Assembly: GCA_025998775.1 (NCBI GenBank)
Contig: BNWK01000073.1
Span: forward strand, 1 to 6,402
Length of the DNA stretch: 6,402 bases
Origin: Alphaproteobacteria bacterium
Lineage (GTDB): Bacteria > Pseudomonadota > Alphaproteobacteria > UBA3830
Reading direction: 5' to 3'
The translations under genes were made by a program, and so were the position numbers. Positions 1 through 5,865 of this stretch are shown one piece after another (positions within the stretch are counted from its first letter, which is position 1; each line of letters begins with the position of its first letter). Below the pieces are notes generated by a model. That model had not been told where the DNA came from. It did no database searches and worked only from the letters and a program-made list of their open reading frames with translations.

Positions 1-112
1 TACGTTCAGGGTCGTACTTGTGGCTGACTTCGTACTTGTAATATTTGCCTTTTATACACTTTATTTCCGTACGTGGCTCTTTAAACTTCTGCGCCCATTC
101 TGGTAAATACAT
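1..112 (-). CDS. IS4/IS1634-like transposase, N-terminal part (runs off window)
   Basis: The minus strand reads 37 open codons from ATG at 112-110 to the window edge, beginning MYLPEWAQKFKEPRTEIK and continuing through a KGKYYKYEV segment. This resembles the N-terminus of long DDE transposases of the IS4/IS1634 type found in intracellular bacteria; this is recognition from memory, not a search. GAGG (121-118) sits 5 nt before the ATG, and the frame is closed upstream by TAA at 145-143, so this start is well supported. A promoter lies just upstream. Catalytic residues would be beyond the window, so whether the gene is intact cannot be judged. Confidence 0.55.
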   Translation of the reverse strand, partial: MYLPEWAQKFKEPRTEIKCIKGKYYKYEVSHKYDPER

Positions 113-155
113 CTCATCCTCACAAAGCAATAGACTACCTAATTAGGTTGTATAG

Positions 156-184
156 ATAATAGCACAACAAAAACGTAACCTCAA
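156..184 (-). promoter_or_regulatory. sigma70-type promoter of the left transposase
   Basis: On the minus strand TTGAGG (184-179) is followed after exactly 17 nt by TATTAT (161-156). The expected start point is near 149, giving a leader of about 37 nt before the transposase ATG at 112. The perfect 12-bp palindrome ACCTAATTAGGT (137-148) covers the first transcribed bases. It could be an operator or simply chance. Confidence 0.5.
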
Positions 185-216
185 GATATATTTTTGTTTT
201 TTCTATTTTTTCTTAT

Positions 217-258
217 TTAGGGGGTAATTTTATGCGGAGTTAGGGGTTAATTTAAAAT
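217..258. repeat. Imperfect direct repeat near the likely end of the left IS
   Basis: TTAGGGGGTAATTTTAT (217-233) is followed by a close variant, TTAGGGGTTAATTTAAAAT (240-258). Paired short direct repeats outside a transposase promoter are often transposase-binding sites near an IS terminus, so this may mark the outer end of the element starting at position 1. The other end of the element is outside the window, so terminal repeats cannot be matched. Confidence 0.3.
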
Positions 259-302
259 ATTCACCTATTCTGGAGACATTTCACTTTCTTTGCAACTAAA
301 AA

Positions 303-364
303 TATATACTCGCTCTATTTTCAGCCGGTCAGTTCCGTCTCATATCTTTCTGAACTTGGACAAC
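303..364 (+). repeat. 62-bp dispersed repeat, copy A
   Basis: This copy matches the reverse complement of 5721-5782 without gaps. A 24-bp identical block (tatatactcgctc...), an 8-bp divergent middle and a 30-bp identical block ending ctgaacttggacaac give 57 of 62 identities. The divergent middle is ggtcagtt here and tgcctggc in copy B. No internal palindrome is evident. In the same frame both copies read through without stops as YTRSIFS-PSHIFLNLDN, as Rickettsia-type protein-coding palindromic repeats can do, but nothing shows that either copy is translated. Confidence 0.85.
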
Positions 365-412
365 CAGCACACTACGTCACTCGGCGCTCTTTTGGAAGCA
401 CCAAGAGTAATC

Positions 413-961
413 CTAAGTAAACGTGTTGCTTCTCCTAGCGGTCTTCTGCGCTGTTCTGGCGCCCCTTCGTCCTTTTTGTTTATTTACGGATAATGGTCTC
501 CGTCGTGCGTTTGTCCGTCGCTTCAGACGGTTGGCTTTTGCTTTTGATCTCGATTTACGACTGGCTTTCTTGTTTTTAGCTGGTACGCTGTGTCTGTTAT
601 TCTCGTTTATCTCGCGTGTTGATTGCTTCATGGATGGCGTTCCAGATTGCGCCATTGAGCCCTTATTCCCTACCGATGTGGTCGATCTGCCTGTTGCTTG
701 CGTACCGTTTGTTGTCAACTTGGTTTTCGGTTCGCCATGGCCGTCTGGTTTCCGAAATGGCTTGGCTTCTATTGTGGTCGATCTGCCTGTTGCTTGCGTA
801 CCGTTTGTTGTCAACTTGGTTTTCGGTTCGCCATGGCCGTCTGGTTTCCGAAGTGGCTTGCCTCCTATGGCTGGCGTTAGCGCAACTGGTTCGTGTGTTT
901 CTGTTTTAGTCGTACGGATAAAATGGTCAATAGCATTCTTGATCCTGTCTTTTTTGTCCAA
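413..961 (-). CDS. Repeat-containing, highly basic tail of the secreted protease (frameshifted)
   Basis: This is a 182-codon open frame overlapping the protease end by 35 nt in a different frame. It has no proper start: the first codon is TTG (961-959) directly after an in-frame TAA, and the first ATG is about 100 codons in. It is best read as the displaced C-terminal part of the protease. Residues 7-16 (IKNAIDHFIR) would fit the final helix of a trypsin fold. Residues 35-98 hold two nearly identical 32-residue Gly/Pro/Thr-rich repeats containing KPDGHGEPKTKL. Residues 129-178 are extremely basic, with 23 Lys/Arg in 50. The tail could bind nucleic acid or a polyanion, or act as a nuclear localisation signal if delivered into a host; both are inference. 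It is visibly more GC-rich than its neighbours. An antisense ORF at 423-965 is judged a shadow. Confidence 0.55.
   Translation of the reverse strand: MDKKDRIKNAIDHFIRTTKTETHEPVALTPAIGGKPLRKPDGHGEPKTKLTTNGTQATGRSTTIEAKPFRKPDGHGEPKTKLTTNGTQATGRSTTSVGNKGSMAQSGTPSMKQSTREINENNRHSVPAKNKKASRKSRSKAKANRLKRRTNARRRPLSVNKQKGRRGARTAQKTARRSNTFT
678..869 (-). repeat. Tandem duplication, two 96-bp units
   Basis: Positions 678-773 and 774-869 are identical at 92 of 96 bases. The four differences cluster in the last 20 bases. The period is exactly 32 codons, so the duplication keeps the frame of the basic-tail ORF and yields two copies of the KPDGHGEPKTKLTTNGTQ segment. Confidence 0.95.
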
Positions 962-2168
962 TTAATGGAATACAATGATAATTCTCGTATATAATACCAA
1001 CAATTCTATTTCTATTGCCATCGATTTTTTCAATTAGCGGAGATCCACTATCGCTGGGGCCAATTGTTGCATTCACTGAAAAACGATGACACAAGTAGGG
1101 AAACGTGTTAGCGCCTGCACCAGCGCTTCCAATAAGACGACCTGCCTTTTTCAAGCCCCATCCAGCAAAATTACCAATTCCTTGCGTGGCAAATTGTTGA
1201 TCATTGTTGGGCACGGTTCCATAACCAACGTTAAAATACTTCCCTTCCTCCACAAGACAAGTGCACGCAGGATGTTCGTCATCGGGACAGATAACGTGCC
1301 CCAAATCTGCGCCTTTAACTATGCTCCCATTAGGCATTTTAACTGCCTCTTTCAAAATGACAACAGCAAAATCCAACAATTCTGAGCCTTGTTTCCAATT
1401 CGTGTCTGTGAAATTATAGAATTGTTCCACCGCTATACTATCAGGAATGCGTTTAGCAGCCCATACCTTGGAGTCAAAATCAGGAGTAAAATACACTTCC
1501 GGTTGTGAAAAAAACATTCCAGAAGGCTTTTTGTCCGCTTGTAGAACAGGCGTTACATTATTCAGCTTCGGAAAGGCACCTGGCCGATTGTGTCCACATG
1601 TAATCACAACTCTCCCGACAAGATGATCTGGCATACCTTTCCAGCTAACCAAAGTACCGGTTCCAATAGAACCGCCAATTTCCATTCTACCGACAAATTT
1701 AGCGATTTGATCATACAGTGTAATATTCGATAGTTGGAGATCATCTTGTGCTAAACCAGCACTAAGTGGTCTAACTTCCTTAGCAAAATCTATCATAGCC
1801 TTTAGGCTATCATTCAAGCTTCCATCCTCTTTACCAAGGTATTTTAGTGACATTGCCTGCCTTAGTGGCTCGAAAACTGCAAATTTAGCACCTCCAGCTG
1901 CAACAACTATAGGGGGAATGGGAATAACTTGGCGTTCAGTGAATGGAGCTTTGACGAAATCTTTGAGATTTTCAGCAGTAATTTCTTTTCCCTCGATTGC
2001 TGTCAAAAGGGGCGTAAAAAATTCTCCCAATAGATCAAATTTTTCGTTGCCATTAAAATTCGGAAACTGTATAGGCGCCGGCTGTATCGCAATCACATTC
2101 CTCATACTCCCGGATATAAAATACTCACTGCCAAACAACAACGCTACTGCTAATAAACACTTTTTCAT
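927..2168 (-). CDS. Exported trypsin-like (chymotrypsin-fold) serine protease
   Basis: A 413-residue secreted S1-type endopeptidase. Residues 1-20 (MKKCLLAVALLFG...) form a typical Sec signal peptide, so the enzyme should act in the periplasm or outside the cell. Residues 21-155 are a preceding segment that I do not recognise, possibly a propeptide. The protease domain spans roughly 156-400, with TCGHN (His193), LLDFAVV (Asp266) and GPSDSGSP (nucleophile Ser374). SGSP after the nucleophile recalls the V8/glutamyl-endopeptidase branch, and no Asp sits six residues before Ser374, so trypsin-like Lys/Arg specificity is not predicted. GGAA (2177-2174) lies 5 nt before the ATG. The frame ends early at the last strand (...GQKRQDQECY), and the expected C-terminal helix is found in the next frame (413-961). 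It is transcribed from the promoter at 2203-2232. The family is confident; the substrate is unknown. Confidence 0.85.
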   Translation of the reverse strand: MKKCLLAVALLFGSEYFISGSMRNVIAIQPAPIQFPNFNGNEKFDLLGEFFTPLLTAIEGKEITAENLKDFVKAPFTERQVIPIPPIVVAAGGAKFAVFEPLRQAMSLKYLGKEDGSLNDSLKAMIDFAKEVRPLSAGLAQDDLQLSNITLYDQIAKFVGRMEIGGSIGTGTLVSWKGMPDHLVGRVVITCGHNRPGAFPKLNNVTPVLQADKKPSGMFFSQPEVYFTPDFDSKVWAAKRIPDSIAVEQFYNFTDTNWKQGSELLDFAVVILKEAVKMPNGSIVKGADLGHVICPDDEHPACTCLVEEGKYFNVGYGTVPNNDQQFATQGIGNFAGWGLKKAGRLIGSAGAGANTFPYLCHRFSVNATIGPSDSGSPLIEKIDGNRNRIVGIIYENYHCIPLIGQKRQDQECY

Positions 2169-2409
2169 GATAATTCCATACTAATTAGATGTTACAGATT
2201 ATACTATACCAAAATAGTTAATTTTCCGTCAAGATTTTAAAAAAACCATACCATATGCGAAGAGAGTTTTCAAGCAAATATAGTAGAGAAAGCCTCATAA
2301 TTGTGCGGGATTAAGAGATATGAGACGGTTTATCTCCTTACCGCCATCCTCGTCTTTTCATTCCCAACAAGATGTGCTAAGCTGTTGATGTATTTAACAA
2401 AATGATGGG
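2169..2409. other. Intergenic region between the protease promoter and the IS4-like remnant
   Basis: This AT-rich spacer holds the protease leader and promoter. At 2316-2328 a 13-nt block (agatatgagacgg) is identical to part of the 62-bp repeat. The left end of the IS4-like element must lie here, but no terminal inverted repeat could be assigned because the other end is missing. Confidence 0.5.
2203..2232 (-). promoter_or_regulatory. sigma70-type promoter of the protease gene
   Basis: On the minus strand TTGACG (2232-2227), an 18-nt spacer and TATAGT (2208-2203) form a near-consensus promoter. A second TATAAT overlaps at 2203-2198 but is spaced 23 nt from the -35. The start point near 2195 gives a leader of about 27 nt to the ATG at 2168. 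Confidence 0.65.
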
Positions 2410-3310
2410 GTGTGCATCTTAGAAAAACAGGAAGCGCGTCAGTTTTGTCAAAAATGTATTGAAAACAATCTGAAACAAAAGGTTCTAAACATTGATCCAA
2501 GACTTGCCCTTGCAATCTCAGATTGCGTTGCGGCAAGTCTCACGACGAGGAGCGTAAATTTTTACGAATGGATCATTAGCTCTGTTGCATAACCTTCCTC
2601 TATCCGGTATTTTTATCGTCGATCCTGTGCTCGAATCCTCATGTACATCTGAGTACACTGCGGTTCTGCGCTCCGTGTCTACTGAAAAATCCTCGGATAT
2701 AGTCGGTTTCGCAACAGAGCTAATGTCCTTCCAAATATTTGCACAAAAAAATCGCAAGAAAGCCGTATTCGTAGGCTTTTAAAAAACAAAAAAATCACCC
2801 TTGTCGATTTTATGAAAAATTTTGTGCGGGAAATCATTGATATTCTGTTGAAAAAAGGCGAAACAATAACTTTGATAATGGACCAAAGTCAGATCCTGGA
2901 AGATAGGCAGTACTTGATGATTTCGCTGCGCGATCTTCGATTCTATTCGTTTTGAAAATAGAGCGCGGCCTGTTCTTTGGAAAATCGTGGACACAAAGGG
3001 AGCGATTGGGTTGGATGTGCAAGAGAATCTCCTAGATCAGCTTTTGGAGATGGTTCCACCTGGAGTTGAGGTTTTGCTGGAGGCAGATAGATTCTATGGG
3101 GCTAAAAGTTTTGTCGAATGGCGTCAAAAGGTCGGCTGGCATTACCGAGTGAGATTGAAAGGAAATTTAATATTCTAATATGAAGGTAAAAACATAACAG
3201 CGAAAGATGTTGGCAAACTTCCGGACTTAAAGGTCATTGAGGCAAAATTTAATGGGGCAAATATTCAATCGAATTTGGGATATCTTCACGAAGAAGGACA
3301 CGAGGAGGCT
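2410..3310 (+). pseudogene. IS4-like DDE transposase, multiply disrupted
   Basis: A + strand transposase can be reassembled from three pieces. Piece 1 (from GTG 2410, open from 2398) includes LNIDPRLALAISDCVAASL and NFYEWI. Piece 2 resumes at 2723 with LPNICTKKSQESRIRRLLKN and ITLIMDQSQ, whose Asp (2881-2883) is the likely first catalytic residue. Piece 3, from about 2950, reads RARPVLWKIVDTKGAIG, LLEADRFYGAKS (likely second Asp at 3086-3088), VGWHYRVRLKGN and YLHEEGHEEA. There are four lesions. A 142-bp element is inserted at 2579-2720. A one-base-type frameshift lies between about 2930 and 2955. A TAA at 3176-3178 is followed by continued homology in the same frame. The C-terminal third, including the catalytic Glu, is lost at 3310. 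The layout (N-terminal helical domain, then DDE core) fits the IS4 superfamily; the exact subgroup is not certain. Confidence 0.8.
2577..2722. mobile_element. MITE-like element (142 bp) with TA target duplication
   Basis: GCTCTGTTGC (2579-2588) and its exact complement GCAACAGAGC (2711-2720) are the ends. Homology of the arms continues imperfectly inward through AACC, TATCCG and ATTTTT for about 40 bp. TA flanks both sides (2577-2578 and 2721-2722), and the outer bases CATTA/TAATG extend the perfect inverted repeat to 15 bp. Removing 142 bp plus one TA (144 bp) joins the transposase in frame as ...YEWIINVLPNIC..., strong evidence for a genuine insertion. No ORF inside encodes a transposase. 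The TA duplication and ends suggest mobilisation by an IS630/mariner- or IS5 (IS427)-type transposase; which one is not decidable here. Confidence 0.8.
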
Positions 3311-3402
3311 ACGAAAATATTCTCAACAATTACTCTAGCCTTCGACGGTGCTTTGTTTTGCTCTTTCTCGTCTTTCGTGGGAACACTCATAAGAGTGTAG
3401 CA
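3310..3402 (-). pseudogene. IS5-type transposase fragment (C-terminal region)
   Basis: The minus frame from 3402 to the junction at 3310 reads LMSVPTKDEKEQNKAPSKAR then VIVENIF. This pattern (charged T-K-E-E-K-x-x-N-K-A-x-S-x-x-R-V-x-V-E-x-V/I-F) matches the segment before the catalytic Glu in IS5-type transposases of the DDE_Tnp_4 kind, by recollection of the family. It is closed upstream by TGA (3405-3403), and homology stops exactly where the IS4-like fragment of the other strand ends. A perfect 6-bp hairpin (3383-3388/3393-3398, loop ATAA) lies inside but has no T run, so it is not called a terminator. Confidence 0.4.
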
Positions 3403-3549
3403 TCAGAGTTCTTATGTCATTATTTGGTTTTGCAAATGTGTACTCACCTCTACTCTTGCTATAGCTCCACATTTTCTTTGGATATTGATAAATAATTTTT
3501 CTACAGTATAGAAATATTTTTGAGTAAAAATGCTCTTTAGCGTGCTTTC

Positions 3550-5445
3550 TCATATAATCTCACTGACCTTTCTACGACGTTTTCTAGCACGTTTCACGCC
3601 CTTGCTGTCTTTTGGTTTTTGCTTTACGACCACTTCGTCCACATTTTTCTTATATCCGAGAGCGGACAGCATGAACTCGCGCCACACAATCGCCGGAAGA
3701 AACCCACCATACATCTGGTGGCTCATGGGAGTGTTGTCATCGTTTCCAAGCCATACTCCTACCACTAATGGAGATGCAAAACCTATGAAACTTGAATCTC
3801 GATTGTCGTTGCTGGTTCCGGTTTTTCCATAGGCTGCCACCGGCAGTCTTGCCTGTCGTCCAGTGCCACTATCCACCACTGCCTTCAACAGAATTTTCAT
3901 TTTGTCGCAAATCTCAGGTGCAATCACTTTCTGTGGCTTTCTTATGTGCGACTTGTATAGATACTTTCCGCTCTGAGTGCGTATGCTCACTATACCAAAC
4001 GGATTCATCTTCTGTCCGTTTCTCATGGTGGCACCGAAACAGGCTGTTATATCCAGTAGATTTACGCCGCTGGCTCCCAGAGATGATGCAAGGTTATCTG
4101 TCATATCAGTGGTGATTCCAAGCTCCTCTGCTCTTCTGATAATTTTACCCATGCCGACTTTTCTGGCAATTCTTACCGCGGGCGTATTTACGGATTTGGA
4201 AAATGCCTTAAGCAGAGTAATATCGCCAACGCATTGGTGTCCGGTGTTTTTCGGACTCCATCCGCCAACTGAAATCGGCATATCGCTTATCATGTCGTAT
4301 ACGTCCATGCCACTTTCCAGAGCGGTCAGATATACGAAATATTTAAATGCTGAGCCAGAAGATCTGATGGCCATTACACGATTAAATTGACTGGCACCGT
4401 AGGTATGTCCGCCAACCATTGCCAGGACGGCTCCATGCTTATCCAGCGCAATCAAGGCCATCTGATTGGCTCGGTTTTTGAAGCCATGCTCCATCAGGAC
4501 ATTTCTTATGACGTAGGTAGCATTTGCCTGTAATTTCGTATCGAGAGTCGTGCGAACAATAATATCATCTTCATCCGCATACACTAGATCCTGCACCTGC
4601 TCCAGAGCCCAATCGGTGAAGTATCTGTTTTCGTCCATTGGTACCGCTAGTCGCGTCAATTTATCCTTCTGAATAACGGCTTCCTTCATTTCGTTTTCGG
4701 AAATATATCCTTCATCCCGCATACATGACAGAACCAGGGCGGCTCTCTGATCTGATTTTTCAGGATTGTAAAACGGAGAATACATGGATGGAGCCCGCAG
4801 TACTCCAGCCAGTTTTGCCGCTTCATATATGGTCAGCTGACGAGCCCTTTTGCCGAAATATCTGTAAGCGGCGGCATCTATGCCGTAGGCGCAGGATCCG
4901 AAATATACTCGATTTAGATAAATGGATAGGATCTGTCTTTTGGTAAACTTGTGCTCCAGCCAAAGTGCTAGCATAAATTCCTGCACTTTTCTCTTGATGG
5001 ATCTATCTGCGGACAGGAATAGATTCTTGGCCAACTGCTGCGTGAGTGTGGATCCACCCTGCATAATTTTACGATGCGCAATGTTTGTGTATAGAGCGCG
5101 TAAAATTCCCAGGAAATCAACTCCGCAATGGTTGTAGAAGCGCTTATCTTCGATGGCTATGACAGCATTACTCACATGTTTCGGAAGATTTTTCACATCC
5201 ACAACTTTGCGGAATAAATCGCCGTAGGTTGCAATTGCTTTTCCTTCGCGATCTTCGAAAACTATACTTGCACGACGTCCCTTCGTCTCGAGATTATTCA
5301 CGTCTGGCAAATCATGCATGAAGAATACGAATACGAAGAATCCAAAGATAAACAAAAATATGGAAGTAGTAATTATAAGTCTAAAAAACCACCTTTTACT
5401 AAAAATCGGTGTTTTTACATACTTGTTCGCTATTTTCCGAGCCAT
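3550..5445 (-). CDS. Penicillin-binding protein 1A-type bifunctional peptidoglycan synthase
   Basis: A 631-residue class A PBP that polymerises lipid II into glycan strands and cross-links stem peptides in the periplasm, anchored in the inner membrane. A single membrane segment lies at about residues 22-43. The GT51 glycosyltransferase domain (about 75-240) has EDKRFYNHCG (catalytic Glu99), GGSTLTQQLAKNLF (130-143), KRKVQE (Glu156) and the ILSIYLNRVYFG motif. The transpeptidase domain (about 325-590) has SAFK (nucleophile Ser365, Lys368), SVN (418-420) and KTGTS (541-545). All motifs are complete, so it should be active. At 631 residues it is shorter than enterobacterial PBP1A (about 850) and lacks obvious extra domains; short forms occur in alphaproteobacteria. 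The C-terminus is strongly basic (KRARKRRRK). The start overlaps a small upstream ORF as TAATG, with only a weak GGA as ribosome site. The gene symbol mrcA or pbpC is not assigned because paralogues cannot be told apart here. Confidence 0.95.
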   Translation of the reverse strand: MARKIANKYVKTPIFSKRWFFRLIITTSIFLFIFGFFVFVFFMHDLPDVNNLETKGRRASIVFEDREGKAIATYGDLFRKVVDVKNLPKHVSNAVIAIEDKRFYNHCGVDFLGILRALYTNIAHRKIMQGGSTLTQQLAKNLFLSADRSIKRKVQEFMLALWLEHKFTKRQILSIYLNRVYFGSCAYGIDAAAYRYFGKRARQLTIYEAAKLAGVLRAPSMYSPFYNPEKSDQRAALVLSCMRDEGYISENEMKEAVIQKDKLTRLAVPMDENRYFTDWALEQVQDLVYADEDDIIVRTTLDTKLQANATYVIRNVLMEHGFKNRANQMALIALDKHGAVLAMVGGHTYGASQFNRVMAIRSSGSAFKYFVYLTALESGMDVYDMISDMPISVGGWSPKNTGHQCVGDITLLKAFSKSVNTPAVRIARKVGMGKIIRRAEELGITTDMTDNLASSLGASGVNLLDITACFGATMRNGQKMNPFGIVSIRTQSGKYLYKSHIRKPQKVIAPEICDKMKILLKAVVDSGTGRQARLPVAAYGKTGTSNDNRDSSFIGFASPLVVGVWLGNDDNTPMSHQMYGGFLPAIVWREFMLSALGYKKNVDEVVVKQKPKDSKGVKRARKRRRKVSEII

Positions 5446-5567
5446 TAGGCATCCAAATTAACAACATTCAGAGCATTTTCCTGAATAAAGTCTCGGCGCG
5501 GCTCCATTGGCGCCTTTACGGATCTCTTACAACCTTCCTTTTCGATGGACACTTCACAATTCTCCAT
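5445..5567 (-). CDS. Possible 40-codon ORF coupled to the PBP gene
   Basis: ATG (5567-5565) opens 40 codons with no stop, ending MEPRRDFIQENALNVVNLDA and TAA (5447-5445). That stop shares one base with the PBP start (TAATG), an arrangement typical of translational coupling. The frame is open back to a TAA about eight codons earlier. There is no clear ribosome site before its ATG. A perfect -10 hexamer TATAAT (5600-5595) lies 28 nt upstream but without a recognisable -35. I do not recognise the sequence. It could be a small leader protein or the last codons of a decayed upstream gene. Confidence 0.3.
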   Translation of the reverse strand: MENCEVSIEKEGCKRSVKAPMEPRRDFIQENALNVVNLDA

Positions 5568-5720
5568 GGATTCAATATAAACGAAACGTTATGCATTATA
5601 CTACAATTGTATGCGCCACACCAGCGCGTCGATCAGAGCCAGATTGGTGTTTATTACTTCGCCACCATCTTTTGCCGTGTATGCGAGATGTTACTCGATA
5701 TTGAAGCAGCCCAAGCAGGC

Positions 5721-5782
5721 GTTGTCCAAGTTCAGAAAGATATGAGACGGGCCAGGCAGGCTGAAAATAGAGCGAGTATATA
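5721..5782 (-). repeat. 62-bp dispersed repeat, copy B (inverted)
   Basis: This is the reverse-complement partner of 303-364, with 57 of 62 identities. It lies about 5.4 kb from copy A in opposite orientation, so the pair encloses both main genes of the window. In the minus direction it continues in frame into NACLGCFNIE and a stop. Confidence 0.85.
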
Positions 5783-5810
5783 CATAATTTAACTGAGAAT
5801 GCGGATTTTT

Positions 5811-5850
5811 GTTCCACTGGATCCCTACATCGCTACGCTCCTCTGGATTG
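5811..5850. repeat. Probable dispersed intergenic repeat of the intracellular-bacteria type
   Basis: The stretch ccactggatccctacatcgc followed by tacgctcctctgg translates on + as WIPTSLRSSG and on minus as PEERSDVGIQ. I recognise these signatures from short repeats scattered in genomes of Rickettsiales-like endosymbionts. It is roughly palindromic at its ends (CCACTGG/CCTCTGG, imperfect). There is only one copy in the window, so its repeat nature rests on recollection. Confidence 0.35.
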
Positions 5851-5865
5851 TAAGTACAAGGTACC

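Larger units (their letters stand above)
113..412. other. Intergenic region between the left IS and the protease tail
   Basis: No credible gene is seen in these 300 bases. They hold the leader and promoter of the left transposase, a T-rich stretch at 189-218, the direct repeat at 217-258, and copy A of the 62-bp dispersed repeat (303-364). No hairpin followed by a T run was found after the minus-strand stop at 415-413, so no terminator is called for the protease unit. Confidence 0.6.

Noticed and set aside
423..965. Long + strand open frame (180 codons, leucine/phenylalanine-rich) opposite the basic tail.
   Set aside because: Its hydrophobic, Arg-rich composition is what results from reading Lys/Arg codons in antisense, it lacks a ribosome site, and the minus frame makes biological sense as the protease C-terminus.
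2585..2782. + strand 65-codon ORF and minus 79-codon ORF (2518-2757) as small genes.
   Set aside because: Both arise from the MITE insert joined to flanking transposase remnants; neither has a ribosome site or motif.
3383..3398. Perfect hairpin ACACTC-ATAA-GAGTGT as terminator of the PBP gene.
   Set aside because: There is no T run follows on either strand, and it lies within the transposase-like fragment.
3335..3553. 72-codon minus ORF starting as ATGA overlap with the PBP stop.
   Set aside because: The overlap is attractive, but the sequence shows no domain or family pattern, and its second half runs out of frame over the IS5-type fragment, so it is more likely chance.
5601..5690. 29-codon minus open run (GGEVINTNLALIDALVWRIQL) vaguely like a serine-resolvase segment.
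   Set aside because: It is too short, bounded by stops on both sides, with similarity too weak to call a remnant.
5409..5792. + strand ORF of 127 codons opposite the PBP start.
   Set aside because: It crosses the PBP N-terminus in antisense, intergenic DNA and repeat copy B. No motif was recognised.
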